Source of the DNA: Chloroflexota bacterium
Lineage (GTDB): Bacteria; Chloroflexota; Anaerolineae; Anaerolineales; Anaerolineaceae
Direction: 5' to 3'
DNA length: 5,130 bases
Assembly (NCBI GenBank): GCA_023406965.1
Contig: JAEXTI010000520.1
Coordinates: forward strand, 1 to 5,130
In this document: piece after piece, positions 1-4,915 of the stretch
How the letters are laid out: each line of letters begins with the position of its first letter
Numbering within the stretch: the stretch's first letter is position 1
The notes under the pieces: generated by a model
What the model saw: the letters and a program-made list of their open reading frames with translations, nothing else
Database searches by the model: none
Told to the model about the DNA's origin: nothing
Position numbers and translations under genes: made by a program

Positions 1-197
1 CGGCGGAAAGCGCGGCTTCGGTGATTGCCAACACGCAAGGCAATGTGACCACGATCGTGCTGTGGGCGCTGTGGCTGGTGGCGCCGTTAGGGTACTTCTC
101 GCTGCTGGTGCAGCAGTTGTTTGTCAACCCGATGAGCCTGGTCAGTCCCCTGGCTGGGGCGCAAGAGGTGTTGAAGCGAATCCGGGAACGGGTTTGA
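1..197 (+). CDS. C-terminal end of a membrane protein (5' truncated by window)
   Basis: The frame is open from the left edge (first full codon at 3) and ends at TGA 195-197, leaving 64 visible residues. A strongly hydrophobic stretch at visible residues 17-41, rich in Leu, Val and Trp, is a probable transmembrane helix. It is followed by NPMSLVSPLAG and a basic tail ending KRIRERV, which by the positive-inside rule suggests a cytoplasmic C terminus. The codons are GC-rich and use many CTG, GTG and GCG codons. The family cannot be recognised from this tail. Its position upstream of a small membrane protein and a HerA-type motor fits a membrane component of the same apparatus, but that is inferred from context only. 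It is on the same strand as everything downstream, with a 271-nt gap to the next confident gene. Confidence 0.6.
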   Translation, partial: AESAASVIANTQGNVTTIVLWALWLVAPLGYFSLLVQQLFVNPMSLVSPLAGAQEVLKRIRERV

Positions 198-219
198 GGC
201 ATATCCGCCCTGGTGGATC

Positions 220-450
220 ATGACAGGTTCGACTCCTGCCGGGGCCATTCAATCTGCCCTGAATCTCACAAAAAGCGCGTCTGAGCGGACCGGTTCCGAG
301 CAGACAAGCCCTTGGAGATGGGAGATCAACCAAGACAGAAGCCGGGTGGTTGGGAAAGAATATCCGGCGTACGCAAGAAATCCAATCCTCAATCAATTCA
401 CAAGGAGAAACCTCTGGAAGAGGCTGCATCAGCAAGCGTCCAGGGTCTAA
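220..450 (+). CDS. Doubtful 76-codon ORF filling the intergenic gap
   Basis: ATG at 220 reads to TAA at 448-450. The frame tiles the gap neatly: it starts 22 nt after the previous stop and ends 18 nt before the next start. GGTGG at 212-216 could be a weak ribosome-binding site but lies only 3 nt from the ATG. The predicted product is polar and basic, with no membrane segment, signal or recognised motif. Against a gene: six AGA/AGG arginine codons, rough third-position GC of about 59%, no strong Shine-Dalgarno site of the kind found at nearby genes, and overlap with the T-arm-like element and several hairpins. I favour non-coding, and list it because the tiling is suggestive. Confidence 0.18.
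   Translation: MTGSTPAGAIQSALNLTKSASERTGSEQTSPWRWEINQDRSRVVGKEYPAYARNPILNQFTRRNLWKRLHQQASRV
222..247 (+). other. tRNA T-arm/acceptor-like element (possible tRNA 3'-end relic)
   Basis: Positions 224-227 and 235-238 form a 4-bp stem closing the 7-nt loop TTCGACT. This matches the tRNA T-arm pattern G-T-T-C-R-A-N-N-C. It is followed by CGGGGCC and A, in the places expected for the 3' acceptor strand and discriminator base. The next bases are TT, not CCA. No upstream strand matching GGYYYYG lies at the right distance, and the hairpin at 203-218 does not have an anticodon-arm loop, so this is not an intact tRNA. It could be the 3' remnant left when an element integrated in a tRNA gene, or chance. 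Confidence 0.2.
279..305 (+). other. Imperfect inverted repeat with tandem A-G/G-A internal loop
   Basis: GTCTG at 279-283 pairs with CAGAC at 301-305, and CGGA at 286-289 pairs with TCCG at 295-298. The two helices are separated by an A-G/G-A tandem mismatch (284-285 with 299-300). The apical part is CCGGT, where one further C-G pair is possible. Tandem G-A pairs often stabilise RNA internal loops or bind proteins, but no known riboswitch or RNA family is recognised. No T run follows, so it is not an intrinsic terminator. Confidence 0.3.
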
Positions 451-457
451 TTCGCAC

Positions 458-464
458 AAGGAGG
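458..464 (+). promoter_or_regulatory. Strong ribosome-binding site AAGGAGG
   Basis: AAGGAGG is a full match to the anti-Shine-Dalgarno core and lies 4 nt before ATG 469. It fixes the start of the 103-residue membrane protein and is the best evidence that this short frame is translated. Confidence 0.75.
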
Positions 465-468
465 CAGT

Positions 469-780
469 ATGTTGTTGCACTTTATCAACCTGTTGGCCAG
501 CCCTATTCCAGGCTGGTTCCCGAAGGCGGCGCTGGTTGCCTTCGGGGTGTTGGCGGTCTGGTTTCTCCTGTTTGCAGGAGGGATTGTGGTGTTTTTCATT
601 GCGGGCGGCAGGAAGGTGATGACGGGGAAAGAACTCCCTGCGATCCTGGCCCGGCTCCGCGACGCCGGACACCCGGTACGCCGGCACCAACATTTACACT
701 ACTCGGCAAAGGCGAGCGAGGAACTATACCCGCTGACCGAGCCCGAGTTCGAAGAACCGGGTTTCGATGAGGATTTCTAA
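469..780 (+). CDS. Small single-pass membrane protein with acidic C-terminal tail (103 aa)
   Basis: ATG 469 is preceded by AAGGAGG and the frame ends at TAA 778-780. The N-terminal 19 residues are mildly hydrophobic, with P-x-P-G-W-F. One long hydrophobic helix follows at about residues 20-45, ending in GG and then RK, so the C-terminal part is predicted to be cytoplasmic. The tail has an Arg/His-rich patch (about 65-80) and a markedly acidic end (residues 87-103, with EPEFEEP and FDEDF). There is no signal peptidase or lipobox motif and no recognised family. The gene lies directly upstream of the HerA-type ATPase on the same strand, with a 146-nt leader between them. A cytoplasmic acidic tail on a membrane anchor would suit a docking or accessory subunit for the ATPase, but that is inference. 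The reading frame is well supported and the function unknown. Confidence 0.75.
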   Translation: MLLHFINLLASPIPGWFPKAALVAFGVLAVWFLLFAGGIVVFFIAGGRKVMTGKELPAILARLRDAGHPVRRHQHLHYSAKASEELYPLTEPEFEEPGFDEDF

Positions 781-807
781 AACCTCAGCAACTGGTTCAC
801 CCAATCG

Positions 808-836
808 ATGTGTCACCCCCAGGCGGGGTGGCGCAT
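808..836 (+). promoter_or_regulatory. 12-bp hairpin in the ATPase leader
   Basis: Positions 808-819 pair with 825-836 around the 5-nt loop CAGGC. All 12 positions pair, counting two G-T wobbles (811-833 and 813-831), and the inner six pairs are CACCCC/GGGGTG. Calculated stability should be high. No T run follows (next bases GGGAGTGG), and the opposite strand has none either, so it is not a canonical intrinsic terminator. It lies 28 nt after the stop of the small membrane-protein gene and about 80 nt before the ribosome-binding site of the ATPase. Possible roles are an RNase processing or mRNA-stability element, a partial attenuator, or a protein-binding site setting the ratio of the two products. 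Confidence 0.55.
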
Positions 837-849
837 GGGAGTGGCGCAA

Positions 850-877
850 CGTTCCGGTGAGGTTGTCGTTCGGGACG
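850..877 (+). promoter_or_regulatory. Second, weaker leader hairpin
   Basis: CGTTCCGG at 850-857 can pair with TCGGGACG at 870-877 (eight pairs including two G-T), leaving a 12-nt loop. It follows the strong 808-836 stem after only 13 nt, so the leader may fold as two stacked stems ahead of the ribosome-binding site. The large loop and wobble pairs make it less certain. Confidence 0.25.
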
Positions 878-915
878 AATGTTCCTCTCCCCTGTGCTAC
901 CCGGCGAATACGAGC

Positions 916-922
916 AAAGGAG
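916..922 (+). promoter_or_regulatory. Ribosome-binding site that sets the ATPase start at 927
   Basis: AAAGGAG ends 4 nt before ATG 927. The frame stays open upstream to ATG 879, which would add 16 residues, but that ATG has only a weak GGGA-type sequence ahead of it and sits next to the second leader hairpin. Start 927 is preferred. Confidence 0.7.
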
Positions 923-926
923 CAGG

Positions 927-3900
927 ATGACTAAAGCAATCTTGAAGGAAATCAAAATCCCGTGGCTGAAAAATAAGCAGAAATTCCCGCCAACGCCTGT
1001 CGATTTGAAATTAATCGACTCCGGGGCGACCTTTGACCGCAGCAAAGCAGTGTTGGAGTACCTTTGGTTTTCTGTAGAAGAAAATGACAATGGACGAGTG
1101 TACGCGGGGTACCGGGTTGTCCGGCTGTTGGAGCTGAAATTCATTCCTCTGGATGCGCGCGCGGACGCCGGTTTGTTGCAGAAAATGCGCACGGTGCTGC
1201 GGTCTTTGTACGGGGCCAAGGTATCTTTCGTGTACCTGACGGCAGGGATTTTCTCCGATCCGACACTGGGCATCATCCAGTGTTACGGCGTTTCGGTGTT
1301 TACGCAAGATCTGGAAGAAGCCGTGGAGGTGTCGGCCCAGGCGCTGGCCGCGTTGAAATCTTCCATGACCGGCGCGTTCCGGCAAATGAAGTTGAGCCCT
1401 TTAGACGAACGCACCGGAAAGTGGGTATTTGGCGCTTTGGCCAAAATGGATCATGCTCTGGTGGTGGTGGGGCAGCCCGATCCGCGCGAGAACGTAAAGG
1501 GTGGCAGCCAGGCAGCTTTCAGCAATCCCCTGATCGCCGGTGACTCTGCGGCACAGCAGTACAGTTTGCAGCAGAATGAAATCCTGTTCCGTGGGATGAG
1601 CAATCTGAAAGAGGATTTTATCTTCCTGGTGTTGACCTCTCCCGTGGCTCTGGCAGACATTTTGGAGATGTTGGTGGGGCTGGCCGAGCAAACCAGCACC
1701 TGGGCGGCCTGGCAGAGCGGCGTGCGGGGGGCCTCGTTTGGGATCAGCCTGCCGGCGGTTTTGAGCGGAGCCCTGATGCATTCCTCCGCGCAAGGGTACG
1801 GCGAAAGCGAAGGCACGGCGCATTCGGAAGGTTTGGCGCACACGGACGGTACGGCAAAAACAGAGGGGGCCGCCCACACAGTTGGGGTCGCGCACACGGT
1901 AGGCAGCACGCACTCGGTGGGCGTGTCTGAAACGACCACCACAGGGGTGGCCGTTTCAGAGGGCCATGCTGTGACCACGGGCGAGTCGCATTCGGTGGGT
2001 CAGGCGGTGACGGATGGAACGTCGTCGTCGAGCATAATCGGCGGGAGTGAATCGTCTTTCGGGAGCGAGTCGGACTCGGTCAATGTCGGTTTCTCGGGCG
2101 GCGGGAAGGCAGGGTTGAACCTGGGATTGGATGCCGGGGTAAACGCCGGGTTTAACGCCGGAGTGGCTCACGGGTGGGTTAGCGGCGGCGGGGAAAGCTC
2201 TTCCTGGGGCAGTTCGTCTGGGAATATGCACTCGGAAACCAACAGCACAACCGATACGGTTTCTCGGGCCGAAACCGTCAGCACGAGCGTTACCCATTCC
2301 AGCTCGACGGCGCACGGGAGGACGGAAGCGTGGGCCACGTCTCAAGCGACAACCGACAGCCAATCCGACACCCTCAGCCAGTCGAATTCCGAGAGTCAGT
2401 CAGACACCCAGAGCCAGTCGGAGAGCGCGAGTCGGGGAAGTTCGGTGAACCAGATGGTAGGACAAGGGGCTTCCTCCGGGCTGGCGGTGGGTGTGGCGCC
2501 GTCCTTCTCGTTGAACCAATCCTACCAGTGGCAGTTTGATCCGGCCATTCTGGTGACACAAATCTTGCGCACCCAGCAGCGGCTGCTGGAAGGGGCCAGT
2601 AAGGAAGGCGCGTATTACACGGACGTGTACGCGCTGACGCGCAGCAGACAGGGAAAACAGGTCATGATGGGCCTGATCCCCGAAGCATTCCACGGGACAG
2701 AGGATGTATTAACTGGAGTCCAGACTCGGGACCTGACCCCCGAAGAAGAAAACTACATTATCAACCACGCCGGAGTGTTCTCGCCCAGCACCCGCATTGA
2801 GACGATCCCGGAAGTGATGAGCGGATACATGGACTCCAGCCTGCTGACGCTTTTACAGGTGGCAGCCTACACGGCGCCGGGGATGTATGAAATGGGGACA
2901 GCGGTTACCGTGCAAGAAAGCACGCCCGATTTTGCCTATTACCCGAACATGCCGGGGGACGTGGTGCTGGCCAGGCAGTGGTCCAGCGAACTGGCCGAGG
3001 TCACGGAGATGCCCTTGTGCCTGTCCCCCGAACGCCATTTTCATACCGCGTTTTGTGGGGACACGGGTTTTGGCAAGAGCGTGAGCGCCGAGCGATTGGC
3101 CTACGAGTCGACCTTGAAATGGCATTACCGCTCGATCATCCTGGATTTTGGCCAAGGCTGGCGGAGAGCTTTGAACTGGGCAGGGTTGGAAGACCGGGTG
3201 GACGTGCGTCAGGTGTTCCCTGGGGCGCAGCGACCTTTGCGCTGGAACATCTTGCAGGTGCCCAGGCGCATGGATCCCGGGCGCTATCGCTCACTGGTGG
3301 CCGAATTGTTTGCCAACGCCGGACGCATGGGCCCCCGGCAGTTGGGTTTCTTGCGCCGGGCCATCACGGATGTGTATCAGGACTGCGGGGTGCTGCTTTG
3401 CCCTGAGAAGCCGGGGTATCACGCGGTAATGAACGACTCCGAGATCCACGCCATTCTCTCGCGCCGCGCGGAATACAACCAGAGCGGCTCCCAGGTAAAG
3501 ATCGGGACTCCGTTGAGTGCGTTGAGCGCAAACGACTTGCAGGCGGTGTGGGTGGAGCGGAGCAAGGCAGCCGGCTTTTCGGAGGTGGTGCGCCGCCTGC
3601 GCAAGGCCCAAGAGGGCCTGGGGAAGAACGATCAGACCAGTCGAACGAGCCTGGAAGGACTGCTGCTGCGGGTGGAACCCTTCGAAGAAGGGGAGATGGC
3701 GCGGCAGTACGGGCCCGGTTCAGACAGCCTGCCGATTGAAGACCTTGGGTTACTGGGGACGAAAGATGATCCGTGGGGGATCGCGGTGATCGAGGGCGGC
3801 GCGGAGATGAGCGACGAGTTTGCCAAGAGCGCGATCCTGAGTCTGCTGGCCAGCGTGCTTTATTTTGATGCCGTCTCCCGGCGGAGGGAGAGTCTTTCGG

Positions 3901-4379
3901 GGATGAAATTCCCGCCCATGCAGATCTTCTTTGAGGAAGCCAACAAAATCCTGTCCGGGGTTTCCTCGGGTGGGGCGGCCTCGGACCAGCCTAACAGCAG
4001 CGGGGGCGGGGTGAGCGAGATATTCCAGACCATGTGGCGGGATGGGCGCAAGTACCGCATCTTCCTGCACCTGATGGTCCAGACGATCTCCGAATTGCCG
4101 GAAGGAATTTTATCCTCCTGCAACAACATTTTTGTGGTCCAGACCAAGAATGCCAAAGACCGCGACATGGTCATGGCGCACATCGGCCGCAGCGAGAAGG
4201 GCTTTGTGAACACGGAATACAAGCGCTACCTGGCGCGGATACCGATCAAGATGGCGGTGGTCAAGCTGGGCTACAGCGACGACGTGACGCAAATGGAGCC
4301 GGTGCTGGCAAATCCAATGTATGTGCCAGGGCCTGAGCCGGATGATGGACAGATTGTTACACGCCTGGGGACGCGATAG
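927..4379 (+). CDS. Large HerA/DUF87-type ATPase with Ser/Thr/Gly-rich repeat insert (1150 aa)
   Basis: Probable hexameric NTP-driven motor of the FtsK-HerA superfamily, the group containing HerA helicase-translocases and VirB4/TraC conjugation ATPases. Residues 1-280 form a folded N-terminal domain without transmembrane helices; the stretch around IIQCYGVSVFTQ followed by an Ala/Glu-rich helix is reminiscent of conjugative-type ATPases. Residues 286-525 are a low-complexity block (entered separately). Residues 527-700 resume a globular sequence. The motor follows: Walker A GDTGFGKS at 711-718 (Lys717) and Walker B QIFFEEAN at 999-1006, with the EEA form typical of HerA, 286 residues after the Walker lysine, a spacing that fits VirB4/HerA motors. 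Next comes R-D-G-R-K-Y-R (1038-1044) leading to Q-T (1052-1053) and then SSCNNIFVVQT, matching the conserved late HerA arginine/glutamine region. All key residues are present, so an active ATPase is expected. The motor assignment is confident. Substrate (DNA or protein) and system are not: no relaxase, nuclease or coupling protein is visible. The repeat insert between N-terminal domain and motor is the odd feature. Confidence 0.88.
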   Translation: MTKAILKEIKIPWLKNKQKFPPTPVDLKLIDSGATFDRSKAVLEYLWFSVEENDNGRVYAGYRVVRLLELKFIPLDARADAGLLQKMRTVLRSLYGAKVSFVYLTAGIFSDPTLGIIQCYGVSVFTQDLEEAVEVSAQALAALKSSMTGAFRQMKLSPLDERTGKWVFGALAKMDHALVVVGQPDPRENVKGGSQAAFSNPLIAGDSAAQQYSLQQNEILFRGMSNLKEDFIFLVLTSPVALADILEMLVGLAEQTSTWAAWQSGVRGASFGISLPAVLSGALMHSSAQGYGESEGTAHSEGLAHTDGTAKTEGAAHTVGVAHTVGSTHSVGVSETTTTGVAVSEGHAVTTGESHSVGQAVTDGTSSSSIIGGSESSFGSESDSVNVGFSGGGKAGLNLGLDAGVNAGFNAGVAHGWVSGGGESSSWGSSSGNMHSETNSTTDTVSRAETVSTSVTHSSSTAHGRTEAWATSQATTDSQSDTLSQSNSESQSDTQSQSESASRGSSVNQMVGQGASSGLAVGVAPSFSLNQSYQWQFDPAILVTQILRTQQRLLEGASKEGAYYTDVYALTRSRQGKQVMMGLIPEAFHGTEDVLTGVQTRDLTPEEENYIINHAGVFSPSTRIETIPEVMSGYMDSSLLTLLQVAAYTAPGMYEMGTAVTVQESTPDFAYYPNMPGDVVLARQWSSELAEVTEMPLCLSPERHFHTAFCGDTGFGKSVSAERLAYESTLKWHYRSIILDFGQGWRRALNWAGLEDRVDVRQVFPGAQRPLRWNILQVPRRMDPGRYRSLVAELFANAGRMGPRQLGFLRRAITDVYQDCGVLLCPEKPGYHAVMNDSEIHAILSRRAEYNQSGSQVKIGTPLSALSANDLQAVWVERSKAAGFSEVVRRLRKAQEGLGKNDQTSRTSLEGLLLRVEPFEEGEMARQYGPGSDSLPIEDLGLLGTKDDPWGIAVIEGGAEMSDEFAKSAILSLLASVLYFDAVSRRRESLSGMKFPPMQIFFEEANKILSGVSSGGAASDQPNSSGGGVSEIFQTMWRDGRKYRIFLHLMVQTISELPEGILSSCNNIFVVQTKNAKDRDMVMAHIGRSEKGFVNTEYKRYLARIPIKMAVVKLGYSDDVTQMEPVLANPMYVPGPEPDDGQIVTRLGTR
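1806..2027 (+). repeat. Hexapeptide repeat coding region, consensus [S/T]-x-G-x-[A/S/T]-[H/V]
   Basis: Residues 294-367 of the ATPase contain about twelve consecutive units: SEGTAH, SEGLAH, TDGTAK, TEGAAH, TVGVAH, TVGSTH, SVGVSE, an 8-residue variant TTTTGVAV, SEGHAV, TTGESH, SVGQAV and TDGTSS. Ser/Thr, Gly and a small residue alternate with variable residues, as in an extended or beta-forming strand, and His recurs at position 6. Synonymous codons differ between units (His CAT/CAC, Val GTT/GTA/GTG, Thr ACG/ACA, Gly GGC/GGT/GGG). The DNA repeat is therefore old and the pattern appears kept at the protein level. Confidence 0.8.
2109..2168 (+). repeat. Tetrapeptide AG-[V/L/F]-N repeat coding region
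   Basis: Residues 395-414 of the ATPase read as five four-residue units: AGLN, LGLD, AGVN, AGFN, AGVA. Gly sits at every second position, a hydrophobic residue at the third and Asn/Asp at the fourth, between Ser/Gly-rich flanks (SGGG before, HGWVSGGG after). The regular hydrophobic-Gly alternation looks like a short glycine-zipper or beta-like patch rather than a plain flexible linker. No known repeat family is claimed. Confidence 0.65.
2358..2426 (+). repeat. Ser-Gln-rich repeat coding region
   Basis: Residues 478-500 of the ATPase are an alternating Ser-x tract in which nearly every other residue is Ser, with Gln, Asp, Glu, Asn or Thr between, including two SQSDT units 14 residues apart. 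It is polar, acidic and free of hydrophobic residues except one Leu, so it is probably extended and disordered. Ser is encoded by AGC, TCG, TCC, TCA and AGT, so this is not a simple DNA microsatellite. Confidence 0.65.
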
Positions 4380-4421
4380 CCAGGCGGCAGGCGAAGAGGA
4401 TGGGGAAGAAGACGGGAGTTG

Positions 4422-4427
4422 AGGAGG
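4422..4427 (+). promoter_or_regulatory. Ribosome-binding site AGGAGG
   Basis: AGGAGG lies 6 nt before ATG 4434, an optimal distance. It selects this ATG over the in-frame TTG at 4419, which lies ahead of the site, and over the out-of-frame ATG at 4400. Confidence 0.7.
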
Positions 4428-4433
4428 AAAAGG

Positions 4434-4676
4434 ATGAAGAAGGAAACACGGTTAGCCGTCCAGGCGCTGAAGAAAGCGCGGCACAAAATCGCCTTCGATG
4501 CCAATCTGCACAAATTGGGTATTGTCACCCCGTACACGGGGAGGTGTGCGGCAGAGTACGCCGCGTTGAGCGCGGCGATCGAGGCCTTGGAAAAGCCATG
4601 GATGCGGCAAGAGTCGCTGCCGGGCTTAGCGATAGGAGAAATCGATGTGCGGGAGAGAGGAGCGAGGCAGCGATGA
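4434..4676 (+). CDS. Small basic/helical hypothetical protein (80 aa)
   Basis: ATG 4434 follows AGGAGG and the frame closes at TGA 4674-4676. Residues 1-18 are basic (KK, KK, R, H, K) and probably helical. The middle reads LHKLGIVTPYTGRC, followed by an Ala-rich helix at about residues 38-54 (AAEYAALSAAIEALEK). The C terminus is polar and basic, ending RERGARQR. No membrane segment, signal peptide or known domain is seen, so a cytoplasmic protein is likely, possibly a nucleic-acid or partner binder given the basic ends. It starts 54 nt after the ATPase stop, with no terminator between, and overlaps the next gene by 4 nt, so the three are probably one transcription unit. Function unknown. Confidence 0.65.
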   Translation: MKKETRLAVQALKKARHKIAFDANLHKLGIVTPYTGRCAAEYAALSAAIEALEKPWMRQESLPGLAIGEIDVRERGARQR

Positions 4677-4915
4677 ACCTGTCTGAATTGTGTTTTGCGC
4701 CGCTGATCCTTGCCGGTCTGGCAGTGTGGGCGAGCGCTGTTGGGGTGTACCGGAAGGGGCACAAAGGAGCAGGGCTGGCATTGGGCGTTGTTGGCGGGAT
4801 CTTGAGCCTGTGCGGGTTGTGCCTGGGGCTGCTGGTGGTTTTGGGGAACATACCTGGCGTTGTGGGCCCCGAGTGGTTCCCGACACCGGTTTTTGACGGG
4901 CATCCGGTGGGGTGA
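4673..4915 (+). CDS. Small two-helix membrane protein (80 aa)
   Basis: ATG 4673 overlaps the TGA of the preceding gene (ATGA), the usual arrangement for translational coupling. AGGAG at 4658-4662 and GAGG at 4664-4667 lie upstream. Two hydrophobic segments, about residues 8-25 and 33-57, are joined by the short basic turn YRKGHKG. That predicts a helical hairpin with the loop in the cytoplasm and both ends outside. Helix 2 is rich in Gly and Leu, with Cys47 and Cys50 in a C-G-L-C arrangement; Cys7 precedes helix 1. The C terminus is Pro/Gly-rich (GPEWFPTPVFDG). The size and topology resemble small channel or subunit proteins of secretion and conjugation machines (VirB2/VirB3-sized), but no homology is claimed. 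The same frame is open back to 4400, but the added part is membrane-free and overlaps the preceding gene, so 4673 is preferred. Confidence 0.65.
   Translation: MNLSELCFAPLILAGLAVWASAVGVYRKGHKGAGLALGVVGGILSLCGLCLGLLVVLGNIPGVVGPEWFPTPVFDGHPVG

Larger units (their letters stand above)
198..468 (+). other. Intergenic region with several short hairpins, no confident gene
   Basis: This gap separates two co-directional genes and is less GC-rich than its flanks. Visible inverted repeats are 203-218 (ATCCG/TGGAT, 6-nt loop), 222-240 (T-arm-like), 279-305 (5 bp + 4 bp around an internal loop), 326-353 (TCAACCA/TGGTTGG with one G-T pair, 14-nt loop) and 411-423 (CCTCT/AGAGG, 3-nt loop). An AAGGAG at 402-407 looks like a ribosome-binding site but has no start codon at a usable distance. 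No convincing -35/-10 pair and no stem followed by a T run was seen. The density of small hairpins could mean a structured leader RNA or processing region, but none is long enough to be decisive alone. The Shine-Dalgarno site of the next gene lies at the right end. Confidence 0.5.

Noticed and set aside
150..247. Complete tRNA gene ending near 247
   Set aside because: Only the T arm and 3' acceptor strand are recognisable; no matching 5' acceptor strand, D arm or 7-nt anticodon loop is present at the required positions.
142..693. 183-codon minus-strand frame
   Set aside because: It runs antisense across the gap and the well-supported 469-780 gene, has no ribosome-binding evidence, and its predicted product has a composition typical of a GC-rich shadow frame.
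879..926. Upstream ATG at 879 as the start of the ATPase
   Set aside because: It would add 16 residues with no good ribosome-binding site; ATG 927 has AAAGGAG at 4 nt spacing.
1451..1978. 175-codon minus-strand frame opposite the hexapeptide repeats
   Set aside because: Its Pro/Cys/Ser-rich periodic product is simply the antisense image of the repeat codons.
1806..2426. CRISPR or DNA-level satellite array
   Set aside because: The repeats are periodic in peptide, in frame, and diverge at synonymous positions; there are no constant repeats with unique spacers.
4400..4672. Long version of the two-helix protein starting at ATG 4400
   Set aside because: It overlaps almost all of the 4434-4676 gene in another frame, and the extra part is a charged, irregular sequence. 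The ATGA start at 4673 fits the membrane protein better.
4271..4903. 210-codon minus-strand frame
   Set aside because: It is antisense to the ATPase end and both 80-aa genes, which have strong start signals; GC-rich shadow.
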